Assembly: GCA_937904325.1 (NCBI GenBank)
Contig: CALGTK010000375.1
Coordinates: forward strand, 1 to 64,000
Length of the DNA: 64,000 bases
Source: an uncultured Planctomyces sp.
GTDB taxonomy: Bacteria > Planctomycetota > Planctomycetia > Planctomycetales > Planctomycetaceae
Direction: 5' to 3'
Shown: piece by piece, positions 9,145 through 17,029 of the stretch
Position numbering within the stretch: the stretch's first letter is position 1
How the letters are laid out: every line of letters begins with the position of its first letter
Notes under the pieces: generated by a model
The model's input: the letters and a program-made list of their open reading frames with translations, nothing else
Database searches by the model: none
Told to the model about the DNA's origin: nothing
Program-made: the position numbers and the translations under genes

Positions 9145-9495
9145 CTAGTGGTCATGACCGTAGTGGCTTGAGCGTCCGTACGAACGGCCGAAGCTGAATC
9201 CAGAACGGCCTGAGCCAAACGTGATGCTGAATCCCGGCCGCGAATACGACTGACCGTAGCTCGGACGACAGTAGCTGCTTCTGTGCCCGTAGCTGCTTCT
9301 GTGCCCGTAGCTGTAGCTCGGACGATAGTAGCTGCTTCTGTGCCCGTAGCTGAAGCTCGGTCGATAGTAGCTGCCTGACGAGAACCCATAGCTTCGACCA
9401 CCGTATAGTGAGCAACCACCAGCTTTCGCTGAATCCATTGATCCCATCAGGGCGACGGCGGCGACGATAGCTCCCAGTGCGATTCGACGTTTCAT
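9145..9495 (-). CDS. Small exported Tyr/Ser/Gly/His/Arg-rich repeat protein
   Basis: A 116-residue protein of unknown function. Residues 1-25 form a clear signal peptide (KRR, hydrophobic core, AKA-GG cleavage site). The mature 90 residues are almost entirely Ser, Tyr, Gly, Arg, His and Pro, built from about five copies of a YRPSYSYGHRSS-like unit, with two Cys only and an HYGHDH C-terminus. A strong ribosome site (AGGAG, 8 bases from the ATG) and a dedicated terminator support real expression. The repeats predict a disordered, possibly surface- or metal-binding (His-rich) protein, but no family is recognised. Another reading frame across this locus also looks repetitive, only because the DNA itself is repeated. 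Confidence 0.75.
   Translation of the reverse strand: MKRRIALGAIVAAVALMGSMDSAKAGGCSLYGGRSYGFSSGSYYRPSFSYGHRSSYYRPSYSYGHRSSYGHRSSYCRPSYGQSYSRPGFSITFGSGRSGFSFGRSYGRSSHYGHDH
9256..9385. repeat. Tandem coding repeats of about 18 and 36 bp
   Basis: The unit AGCTGCTTCTGTGCCCGT recurs at about 9273-9290, 9291-9308 and 9331-9348 (plus-strand reading), with a longer unit that adds an AGCTCGGACGATAGT-type segment. Later copies are diverged. The repeats encode the YRPSYSYGHRSS units of the small exported protein on the minus strand. Unequal copy spacing suggests expansion and contraction by slippage. Confidence 0.75.
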
Positions 9496-9909
9496 AGCTC
9501 TTCTCCTGAATCAAGATTCCAATTTGACCAGGCAACGAATTGCCGATGGCCGTTCCATCCTCGCCTGTGAATTGAGACTAGACTCTCTGCGGGATGGAAT
9601 TGTCTGGTTGAAAACTGGCCGGCCGCGTCCATTCGTTCCTGCCAACTGAGTGATTCCTTAATGCATCCATGATGCCAAAAAGCAGACGCCTCTCGTAAGG
9701 GAAACGCAAGTTGTTCCCTGTAAACGATTAACGAATTTTGTTGAATTTCTGAATACCTGCAGAATCAGACTCAAGTTGATCGAAACGACTTCAGAGCAGT
9801 CAATCTGACAACGCCAAATGATCAGTTGTCGCGATGTTCACGAATTAGCTCTGCGCAGGCCTGAACTCTGAACGTACCAGGATGGAATCAGCAGCCTCTG
9901 GACAACTTT
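9496..9909. other. 414-base gap upstream of the Tyr/Ser/Gly-rich gene
   Basis: This stretch must hold the promoter of the minus-strand small gene, whose AGGAG ribosome site is at its left edge. I see a loose inverted repeat (TTCCATCC near 9553, GGATGGAA near 9591) but no convincing promoter boxes, no open frame with domain content and no RNA gene. Confidence 0.4.
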
Positions 9910-10980
9910 TTACTTGTGCCGTGCCCGGTAGTCGCCGGTGTCATCAGCAGACTCAACTCCGGCGGGGCGTGCAAAGATCATCCGGCCAGCACTGCTTTGC
10001 AGGACGCTGGTAACCGTTGCTTCGATGTCGGTACCAATCAATGATTGCCCCTGCTCACAAACAACCATTGTTCCGTCGTCCAGATAGCCAACTCCCTGAC
10101 CTTGAGATTCGCCTTCTCGCTGGATCTTCAACGCGAGTGTGTCTCCCGGAAGGTATCTTGGCCGCAATGCTGAAGCGACGTCGTTCAGGTTAATGACGTC
10201 AACTCCCTGAACACTCGCAACTTTGTTCAGGTTGAAATCGTTCGTGACGATGCCACCACCAATCAACTTTGCCAGGGAGACCAGCTTCTGATCGACGCCC
10301 GTGCCTTTGACATTGTCTCGATCGTCCGAATCGCGGACTTCGATGTCGGCATGAGGAATCGACTGCAGCTTGCTGAGCACATCCAGCCCACGGCGTCCAC
10401 GGGTCCGGCGTGTCTTGTCGCTACTGTCAGCGATATCCTGAACTTCTTTCAACACGAAACTTGGCACGACCATTTGAGAGTCAATAATCCGAGTTTCAAC
10501 AACATCAGAAATCCGCCCATCGATCAGCGCACTGCTATCGAGAATCAGCGGTCGACCACCCTTCAACTCCCGCGCGAACTCGACGTACGGAATGACGAAT
10601 CGGAAGTCATCCTTGGTTTGCAGCAGGAATGACGTGCTCATGTACGAAAGGATCAGCGTCGAGAGAGCACCAATAATCGGCTGCCATGCCTGAGCCCTGA
10701 GTGACACGATGACGGGACCAACCGCCAGCATGAGCAGAAAGCTGAGCAACACGCCAATCAAGAGGCCGAAGTAAATCGAGGTGATTAGTTCGATCCGCTT
10801 TCGCTTGATCAGTATATCGATCACGGTGACCGACTGACTGACAAGCAACATGGTAAAGAACGTAGCCAGACTGTGTTTTTGTGCAAAGAGCGGCAATGAA
10901 GCCTGATCAGTGCCAAGGTACGCAGCAATCGCGCCGCCACAAATTACGGCGTACAGAATCCGAATAATCAGGAGTAGCAT
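9910..10980 (-). CDS. Membrane PIN/TRAM domain protein (YacL-like)
   Basis: A 356-residue integral membrane protein. Four hydrophobic segments occupy residues 1-120, followed by a PIN nuclease-fold domain (about 143-270) with the acidic quartet D148 (LILDSSALIDGR), E179, D230 and D248 (GGGIVTNDFN), and a C-terminal TRAM domain (about 278-345, PGDTLALKIQREGESQGQGVGYLDDGTMVV), a small RNA-binding beta barrel. This architecture is that of the Bacillus YacL group, thought to be a membrane-tethered RNase-like protein, but the target is not established. The gene stands alone, with gaps of more than 400 bases on both sides. Confidence 0.93.
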   Translation of the reverse strand: MLLLIIRILYAVICGGAIAAYLGTDQASLPLFAQKHSLATFFTMLLVSQSVTVIDILIKRKRIELITSIYFGLLIGVLLSFLLMLAVGPVIVSLRAQAWQPIIGALSTLILSYMSTSFLLQTKDDFRFVIPYVEFARELKGGRPLILDSSALIDGRISDVVETRIIDSQMVVPSFVLKEVQDIADSSDKTRRTRGRRGLDVLSKLQSIPHADIEVRDSDDRDNVKGTGVDQKLVSLAKLIGGGIVTNDFNLNKVASVQGVDVINLNDVASALRPRYLPGDTLALKIQREGESQGQGVGYLDDGTMVVCEQGQSLIGTDIEATVTSVLQSSAGRMIFARPAGVESADDTGDYRARHK

Positions 10981-11548
10981 TTCTGAACCTGTGGCTGAAT
11001 AAGTCGTGCGTTAGTCACAAGGCCGACTAAGCTCGAAATAAATCTAACATGGAGGATGTTTGGGGCAGGATTGGGTTCGGGAATTCACCCCCGGGTGGGA
11101 AAGTTAGCTTTCTGGAAAGTTTATGAAGTCCAGCAGACGACGCGTGGCTACATTCTGTTCGCGCCTGCACGACATCTGCAACTCTGAAGTTGTTGCTATC
11201 GCTTGAGTTTTGAAAAATCACATGAATGTGAAGCAGCTTGACGTAAACACGCCATCGCCAACCAGACCGCCACACGGAAGGCCCTGATAGTGTACATAAA
11301 GTTCGCGAGATATGTCCCGAAATGGATGATCAATTCCTGCACGAACATCCGCGGTAATGGATTAGCTAAGGTCCCCAGTTACTCAGTTGACACATAAGAA
11401 ACCCCTGATTCTAATGATGGCCCCCTATTCGAAGGCAAACACCTAAGAGTACTCAAACGTACGAGTAAAGCTATCTGACCGGGGTCTCTACTAGCGGATG
11501 GCACATCCTTCGAAAGATTTCAAGTTCGAACACTGGAGGAATTTCTTA
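10981..11548. other. 568-base intergenic region, divergent promoters expected
   Basis: The largest gene-free stretch in the window, lying between two divergently transcribed genes. The right part contains a promoter-like element (11387-11415) for the CxxCH gene, giving it a leader of about 130 bases. The left part (11040-11280) is GC-rich around GGGAATTCACCCCCGGGTGGG with small hairpin potential. A minus-strand 82-codon frame here has no domain content and is not called. Confidence 0.5.
11387..11415 (+). promoter_or_regulatory. Sigma70-like promoter of the small CxxCH gene
   Basis: A perfect -35 box TTGACA (11387-11392), a 17-base spacer and a -10 box TCTAAT (11410-11415, five of six matches to TATAAT). 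It lies about 133 bases before the ATG, which would give a leader of roughly 125 bases. No operator was recognised. Confidence 0.4.
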
Positions 11549-11887
11549 ATGCGTAAGTTGATTTGTGTTGCAGTCGCAGGCCTGTTGCTGGCATCTGCTT
11601 TCACCGGTGGTGCTGATGCACGACCAGGTTACTTGAAAGCGTTCAAGTCGAAGTACACCAAGGTCGCAGAAAACAATAAGCTCACGTGCGCCACTTGCCA
11701 CCCTGCGAAGAGCAAGAAAGTCCGTAACGATTACGGTAAGGCTCTGGGCAAGAGCGTTGCAAAGAATGAGAAGGACGCCAAAAAAATTGGCGAAGCTCTC
11801 GACAAAGCGGGCAAGGAAAAGAACGCCAAAGGCGAAACTTTCCAATCGCTTCTGGATGCTGGCAAACTGCCTGGCACCAAAGAATAA
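11549..11887 (+). CDS. Small exported CxxCH (possible monohaem c-type) Lys-rich protein
   Basis: A 112-residue protein. Residues 1-24 form a signal peptide (MRKLICVAVAGLLLASAFTGGADA). The mature part contains one haem-attachment-type motif CATCH (C47, C50, H51), and then a strongly Lys/Ala/Gly-rich stretch (SKKVRNDYGKALGK, AKKIGEALDKAGKEK) predicted to be helical and basic. I see no clear Met axial ligand downstream, so haem binding is plausible but not proven; a Cys-Cys-His metal site is the alternative. The frame is open from 11498, but GGAGGA lies 8 bases before the ATG at 11549 and only that start gives a signal peptide. It has its own promoter and terminator. Confidence 0.85.
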   Translation: MRKLICVAVAGLLLASAFTGGADARPGYLKAFKSKYTKVAENNKLTCATCHPAKSKKVRNDYGKALGKSVAKNEKDAKKIGEALDKAGKEKNAKGETFQSLLDAGKLPGTKE

Positions 11888-11924
11888 GCAACCAACGGTG
11901 GCCAAGGCTGCCGGTTGAATTACG

Positions 11925-11958
11925 AAGGCCGCTTCCTGACATGGGAGGCGGCCTTTTT
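11925..11958 (+). terminator. Factor-independent terminator after the CxxCH gene
   Basis: Arms AAGGCCGCTTCC (11925-11936) and GGAGGCGGCCTT pair with one mismatch across a 6-7 base loop, and are followed by TTTTT to 11958. It sits 38 bases after the stop codon of the CxxCH gene and before the next start at 12025, so the two plus-strand genes are separate units. Confidence 0.85.
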
Positions 11959-12024
11959 CGTTGCGGGTCGAAGACCTTCCGGCTTTGTGACCTCAATCGC
12001 CAGGAACAGACAAGGCAGTCAATC

Positions 12025-13803
12025 ATGGGGCAATCTTCAGCACGAGCAGTTTTAGTTTCAATCATCGCGCTGACATTATCCGCTGGCAGGCCAATGAAGG
12101 TAGCTGAAACCGCAGAGCTAAAGACCTGGGATGGCCGCCACGATATCTCAAAAATCGAAGTCACGGTTGCTTACTTCGTGCCGAAGAACCGCCATCCACT
12201 GCCCGATTGGCATGACCGAGTCAGCTATTTCGCAAAACGCATTGAACAATTCCATGCTCGCGAGTTCGACGGTCAGTCGACGTTGCAGGCAAAAGTTCTG
12301 GACCAGCCATTCATCTCGGCTCGAACAACAACGCAACTTCGAGATGGCGACGCAAACTTCATCTTCTTTCAGACTCTGCGAGAGGTCGACAACAAGTTGC
12401 AGTTCAGACGCTCGAAGCGTGGAGCATTTCCCATTCTACTTGTTCTTAGTGAGATCAACTGGCGACCCCTCAACGATTTTTTTCGTGTCAGCCCAAACGA
12501 TGGAAAGCTGCAGTTTGAAGGGCAGATCATCAAAGGCCGTCATTTCCCAGGGGCAAAATCAGGCGGTTCCCGAGCGACCTACCTGGCCGATCGTGGAGTT
12601 GGTTGGGGACTTGTCAGCGCAGACGGATGGCGAGTGCCGTATGTCGGAACGGATTGCGTGATTTACCACGAGGGAGTTGGTCACCCGATCGGCTTGCCTC
12701 ATCCCGAACCCCAGAACGATACTGTCATGAGCCTCGCGCAGTACCGAGGCTGGCTCAGCGAATCGTCAGTCGACGAAAGCCAAAAGAAACGTCTCGGATG
12801 GAAGCAGCCGAAAGGAAATGTCGATCGATCTGACGATCTGTTCTCATCGTTTACGGCCGTCCCGACTCCTCTTACGCCGAAGCCGGACGAGCCAGTGAAT
12901 CTTCAACTCAATTGGCCGAATAACGCTCAGGTTTCCTCAATCCGCTGCCGAGTCCAGACAGAAATACAAGGGCCGTGGGTTCTAACATCTGAATTAAGTC
13001 CAACTGACAGAGATACAGCAGTTCCCAGAACAGTCTTCCTTGGAAGCTTCGATCGAGAGACGCCGGTCAGCTATCGGATCGACGCCACACTTAAGAATGG
13101 AGAAGCCGTTGAACTGTGGGGCTATTTCCAGGTCCGAGAGTCGACGTCAGGATTTCTTCGTCCTCGAGGCAACGCGACGGAACTCGCCAGCAAAGCAGAA
13201 ACGAAACCTCAGCCGAAAGAATCGATCGACCTTCTGGCGCTCGTCGATCTTGAACGGGATACGGTTGCTGGTGAGTGGCAGGTCGTTGACGGAGGGTTCG
13301 AATCTCCAAAACAATTCGGGGCTCGACTCGAAATCCCATTCGAACCGCCAGCCGAGTACGAACTCACCGTCATCGCGACGCCGCTCGACGAGCCAAACGG
13401 TTTAATCCTGGGTCAGCTTATAGATGGTCATCGTTTCCTGACGTTAATCAGCTACAACGTTCAACAGAAAACGGCAGCCACCGCGTTAGAAAATGTCGAC
13501 GGCCAGAATGCCAGAAATAATGTGACAACGTTCATGGCTGATCTGCTGCAGAAAGGCCGGCCTTCTCAGGTCATCGTGACTGTGCGAAAAGAGTCAGTCG
13601 TCGTTCGTTGCGACGGCCGAACGGTTATTGATTGGGCAGGTAAGCCCGAGCAACTCAGCCTCGACGACTATTGGAAAACACCCAACAATAACTCGCTATT
13701 CCTGGGCGCGTACGACTGTCGGTATCGATTCTCGCGAGTGTCTCTTGCACCGATTTCTGTAACGGGCAAACCGCTTCGAGAAGTTTCGCCGAAGAAGGAT
13801 TAA
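12025..13803 (+). CDS. Exported metzincin-like protein with C-terminal LamG/DUF1080-like domain
   Basis: A 592-residue protein with a short hydrophobic N-terminus (residues 8-22). The N-terminal half resembles planctomycete exported proteases and contains HEGVGHPIGLPHPEP (H215 to P229) followed by NDTVMSLAQY, which recalls the metzincin HExxHxxGxxH site and its Met-turn. The spacing is one residue off: three residues separate Glu216 and His220. The C-terminal 170 residues (from SIDLLALVDLERDTVAGEW) look like the jelly-roll domain seen in DUF1080-type proteins. The start at 12025 is chosen over 11941, which would run through the upstream terminator. It is convergent with the DUF1501 gene and shares 4 bases with it. 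Proteolytic activity is uncertain. Confidence 0.8.
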   Translation: MGQSSARAVLVSIIALTLSAGRPMKVAETAELKTWDGRHDISKIEVTVAYFVPKNRHPLPDWHDRVSYFAKRIEQFHAREFDGQSTLQAKVLDQPFISARTTTQLRDGDANFIFFQTLREVDNKLQFRRSKRGAFPILLVLSEINWRPLNDFFRVSPNDGKLQFEGQIIKGRHFPGAKSGGSRATYLADRGVGWGLVSADGWRVPYVGTDCVIYHEGVGHPIGLPHPEPQNDTVMSLAQYRGWLSESSVDESQKKRLGWKQPKGNVDRSDDLFSSFTAVPTPLTPKPDEPVNLQLNWPNNAQVSSIRCRVQTEIQGPWVLTSELSPTDRDTAVPRTVFLGSFDRETPVSYRIDATLKNGEAVELWGYFQVRESTSGFLRPRGNATELASKAETKPQPKESIDLLALVDLERDTVAGEWQVVDGGFESPKQFGARLEIPFEPPAEYELTVIATPLDEPNGLILGQLIDGHRFLTLISYNVQQKTAATALENVDGQNARNNVTTFMADLLQKGRPSQVIVTVRKESVVVRCDGRTVIDWAGKPEQLSLDDYWKTPNNNSLFLGAYDCRYRFSRVSLAPISVTGKPLREVSPKKD

Positions 13804-15050
13804 GTCATTAGACGCTCAATCAGCGTTCCATCGCTGAACGCAATTGGCCTGCCGATGTCCGTAATGAATTCTTCGGCGTAATCGACGCCCAGAGTCTGAA
13901 GCACTGTGGCGTAGAGATCATTTACTGTGATTGGATCAACGGCGTCCTGCTTACCGAGCGGATCCGTTTCGCCGATCACCTTCCCGGCAGTCAGACCACC
14001 GCCACCGACGACGCACGAGAACCATTTCGGCCAGTGGTCGCGGCCGCCCAGCGGGTTAACTGTCGGCGTTCGGCCAAACTCGCCGATGCACAACACGACT
14101 GTTGAGTCTAGAAGATCGCGTTCTTTTAACTCAGCGGTAAGTGTAGCGAATGCCGGGTCGAGAATTTCGGCCTGGGTTATGTGTCCACGGAGATTCGCAG
14201 CGTGCGTATCCCAGCCGTTAAGCGTTACTTCAACGGCTCTCACACCTGTCTCGATCAGTCTTCGAGCAACAAGGCACCCCCGACCGAACCGAGTATCACC
14301 GTAAGCCTGCTTGATTGTCTCCGACTCATCGTCGAGTTCGAGTGCTTTGAGTTGTTCAGAACTCATCATCTTCAACGCTCGCTGAACAGTAAGCTGATGC
14401 AGTGTATTTTCTGTCTGAATCCGTCGCCCGCGAGCAAAAGCCTGAGTGACGACATCGAGACTCGCCAGGCGTCGTTCCTGGCGTTCCTCACCAACCAGCG
14501 GTCGCATGTTGTTGATCTGTCGTCCTGGATTGAACACTCTGAATGCGTCGTGAGATGCTCCGAAGTAACCTCCGCGAGCCGGCCACTGGCCACCACCAAG
14601 TGAAACGTGAGCGGGAATCTCCAACCCCTCAGCCGGATGCTGATGCGACACGATTGCCGACATTGCCGGATGCTTGAACACTGGGTCTGGACGATACCCG
14701 GTTTTCATGAAGTAGGTGCCTCGTTCGTGATCGCCCTCTTTGGAGACGAGCGAACGCACGACGTTCATATGCTGAATCTGCTCGGCCATTTGCGGATACA
14801 TATCCGCAATCTGCAGCCCATCGATCCGAGTGTTGATCGCACCAATCTCGCCGCCAGTCGCTGAACCAGCATGCGGATCCCATGTCTCAAGCTGGCTCGG
14901 ACCACCGGCCATCCACAGAACGATCAGAGACTTCTGCCGCTTTGGACCTCGTTCCTCGGCCGCCTTCGCTTCAAGAGCCGGAACGAGAAACGACAGCCCC
15001 AGTCCAGCGGCAGTTTTCAGAGCAGATCGGCGAGTGACTTGAGTCGTCAT
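13800..15050 (-). CDS. Tat-exported DUF1501 protein (copy 1)
   Basis: A 416-residue member of the sulfatase/alkaline-phosphatase-like DUF1501 family, abundant in Planctomycetota. The Tat-type N-terminus TRRSALKTAAGLGLSFLVPALEAKA is followed by SLIVLWMAGGPSQLETWDPH, the family's opening motif, and later GEFGRTPTVNPLGGRDHWPKW, with Arg, Asp and His residues typical of the fold's metal site. Family function is not firmly known; it is normally paired with a DUF1549/DUF1553 gene, and here the DUF1549/DUF1553 gene lies 115 bases upstream on the same strand. The frame is open to 15254, but the ATG at 15050 begins the Tat signal. Four bases overlap the convergent metzincin-like gene. Confidence 0.95.
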   Translation of the reverse strand: MTTQVTRRSALKTAAGLGLSFLVPALEAKAAEERGPKRQKSLIVLWMAGGPSQLETWDPHAGSATGGEIGAINTRIDGLQIADMYPQMAEQIQHMNVVRSLVSKEGDHERGTYFMKTGYRPDPVFKHPAMSAIVSHQHPAEGLEIPAHVSLGGGQWPARGGYFGASHDAFRVFNPGRQINNMRPLVGEERQERRLASLDVVTQAFARGRRIQTENTLHQLTVQRALKMMSSEQLKALELDDESETIKQAYGDTRFGRGCLVARRLIETGVRAVEVTLNGWDTHAANLRGHITQAEILDPAFATLTAELKERDLLDSTVVLCIGEFGRTPTVNPLGGRDHWPKWFSCVVGGGGLTAGKVIGETDPLGKQDAVDPITVNDLYATVLQTLGVDYAEEFITDIGRPIAFSDGTLIERLMT

Positions 15051-15070
15051 AAGAAAGCTCACATTCGTTT

Positions 15071-15133
15071 GTAGCCGGAGTCGCAAGACTTCGGGACGCT
15101 GTTCGAAAACCGAATTCTTGCGAAGTCGGCTAC
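15071..15133. repeat. Long imperfect inverted repeat between DUF1501 and DUF1549 genes
   Basis: The left arm (15071-15094) begins GTAGCCGGAGTCGCAAGA and the right arm (15111-15133) ends TTGCGAAGTCGGCTAC; they pair over about 20 positions with few mismatches around a 16-base loop. The hairpin occupies most of the 115-base spacer between two co-oriented genes. It lacks a U tract, so it reads as an intergenic palindromic repeat that could act as an mRNA processing or attenuation structure. Confidence 0.7.
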
Positions 15134-15165
15134 TTGAGAGTCGAACTTCCGACCAGTCAGCAACG

Positions 15166-16836
15166 CTAGTGATTCCAAGAAAATTCCGGCGAGTTGAACA
15201 GCGTCCAGAAAATGTCTTCGATGATCGGATTTCGGCGATCGTCCGTATGATCACCCAATCGTTTTAGAAAGTGTTCTCGTTCCTCGGGCGTGGGCTTTCT
15301 CGTCAGACACACAAAGTACGCCGCTTCCAAAGCCTCTTCATTGGTCGTACTTAGATTGGCAATACGCCCACAAGCCGACATGAATCCTGACTCGACAGCG
15401 CCACGTGTCATGTTGCTGTTCATTCTGAGCAAGGCTTGGGGGATCGTTCCTGATTGCTCAACAAGTTCCTGGTCACCAAGGTCGCCGTATTCATTCACGA
15501 AATCTCGCTCGTTAGTGAAGCGTTGAAATCGAGTAAACATGTGCGAGTTCTGGTCGATCGTTTGAATCGAAGACGCCTGCAGCATCGATCCAATGATCTG
15601 CTCCGGCCGCAGGCGAGTCATCGGAAACACCCCCCACGACTCGTCCAGCAACACGATCAAATCTTCGTAGCTGACGTCCGCCTGCGAATCGTTTTCGCTC
15701 TCGACGACACTCTTCATTCGGAAAGGTTTCGACGAGGCGATCGTCATAATCATTCGCTTAAGGTCATAGTTGTGCTCGCGAAAATCTTTGCCGAGCATGT
15801 CAAGAACGTCCCGATCAACACCTTCCTCACTGGGATTGGGCATGTCGTCAACCGGCGTGATGTACGGCCTGCCGAACATCAGCCCCCAGACACGATTGGC
15901 GATTGCTCGTTCGAATCGCGGGTTTTCCGGATGAGTCATCCAGTGAGCAAACTTCTCGCGGGCGGTACCTTCCGCCGGAAGCCATTCCTTTCCAAAGGGA
16001 ACTGCCGGAGCAACTTTCCGTTGTGGGATCTTTTCATCCGCAGCGGCATCCGCGGCAACCTTTTCAAGGTCATCAACTTCAAACATCTTGCCCGGCTTGT
16101 CGAAGACCCCAAGCCCGCCTTGTTCGACCTGGCCAAACTGAGCGGCCACGCCTTCGAAGTGATGTTGCTGCCAGTTTTCGTTGAAAGGGTGATCGTGACA
16201 CTGAGCACAGTCCATGCTCTGCCCGAGAAATGCTCGTACCGACCGAGACGCCAGTTTGTTTTCGTCGAGGTCTTTGTTAGCAACGGCCGCTGTGATGAAG
16301 TTGGTCTGAGGCTCGCCCGTCCACAACCCTTTTGACGAAATCATCTGTCGTACGATCTGGCTGTATGGTTCATTGGCTTCGAGCTGGTCGCTCAACCAAC
16401 TGACGAACCGGTCGCGGCGGAAGACGATGAACTGCCCACCGTCGACGCCGACGAAGCACCTCGCCAGTCGTTCGGCGAAGTAGTCCGCAAACCTGGGGTC
16501 GTCGAGGTATCGTTGGGTCCAACGTTCGATTCGGTCGGGCTGATTGTCAAGTTTGAATTGCCGGATTTCTTCCAGTGACGGAACGGTACCCATGAGCGAG
16601 AGAGCAAGCCGTCGCATCAACAGGAGTTCGTCCGCTGGTTGAGCAGGCGTCAGCTCCTGACATTTCCATAAATCTTCAAAGTGGTCATCGATTTGAGCGA
16701 CCAGGTTCGGCAAATCAGCGTCAGAATACGTCAATTCAGTGGGCGTCGCGTTCAGCGTGACCGAAGGCTGAATGGCCCACTGGCAAAGCACAAACACTGC
16801 CGCAACCACGAGCAATGGCAGAAGTCGCGTTTTCAT
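15166..16836 (-). CDS. Exported DUF1549/DUF1553 protein lacking PSCyt1
   Basis: A 556-residue exported protein with an N-terminal hydrophobic segment (residues 5-22). A DUF1549 (PSCyt2) region starts about residue 48 and includes LLMRRLALSLMGTVPSLEEIRQF and the motif CAQCHDHPF (C210, C213, H214), a haem-c-like CxxCH. DUF1553 (PSD1) follows, with REKFAHWMTHPENPRFERAIANRVWGLMFGRP. Unlike the longer relative at 18615, it has no N-terminal PSCyt1 cytochrome domain. The start at 16836 is chosen because residues before it are not signal-like. It pairs with the DUF1501 gene downstream, in the usual order. The family's electron-transfer role is inferred from the CxxCH motif only. Confidence 0.93.
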   Translation of the reverse strand: MKTRLLPLLVVAAVFVLCQWAIQPSVTLNATPTELTYSDADLPNLVAQIDDHFEDLWKCQELTPAQPADELLLMRRLALSLMGTVPSLEEIRQFKLDNQPDRIERWTQRYLDDPRFADYFAERLARCFVGVDGGQFIVFRRDRFVSWLSDQLEANEPYSQIVRQMISSKGLWTGEPQTNFITAAVANKDLDENKLASRSVRAFLGQSMDCAQCHDHPFNENWQQHHFEGVAAQFGQVEQGGLGVFDKPGKMFEVDDLEKVAADAAADEKIPQRKVAPAVPFGKEWLPAEGTAREKFAHWMTHPENPRFERAIANRVWGLMFGRPYITPVDDMPNPSEEGVDRDVLDMLGKDFREHNYDLKRMIMTIASSKPFRMKSVVESENDSQADVSYEDLIVLLDESWGVFPMTRLRPEQIIGSMLQASSIQTIDQNSHMFTRFQRFTNERDFVNEYGDLGDQELVEQSGTIPQALLRMNSNMTRGAVESGFMSACGRIANLSTTNEEALEAAYFVCLTRKPTPEEREHFLKRLGDHTDDRRNPIIEDIFWTLFNSPEFSWNH

Positions 16837-16872
16837 GCGTCGCTTTCCTGAGCACTGACGCTGGTAACGTAG

Positions 16873-16919
16873 GCTGGGACGTGTCCCAGCCAGATTCAAG
16901 AGCTGGAGCATGCCCCAGC
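16873..16919. repeat. Two tandem 18-bp palindromes
   Basis: GCTGGGACGTGTCCCAGC (16873-16890) has perfect 8-bp arms around GT. GCTGGAGCATGCCCCAGC (16902-16919) is a second copy with one mismatch. Both lie in the 193-base spacer upstream of the DUF1549/DUF1553 gene. They could be binding sites for a dimeric regulator or members of a dispersed repeat; the sequence alone does not decide. Confidence 0.7.
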
Positions 16920-17029
16920 CAACTAAACTGAACCCTGGTACCGCTCGAAAGTCGCGGTGGTTTCGCAAATTACCTGGTAGAACTTGGGATTCACCACACC
17001 AATGTCGCCGAAGGTTCAATTTGAACTGA

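Noticed and set aside
9024..9419. 131-codon minus-strand frame with ATGTEAATVVRA-type repeats
   Set aside because: The repeats are a side effect of the DNA tandem repeats that encode the signal-peptide protein in another phase.
15071..15133. CRISPR or transposon-end interpretation of the long inverted repeat
   Set aside because: Only one copy with no spacer array, no transposase gene and no target duplication.
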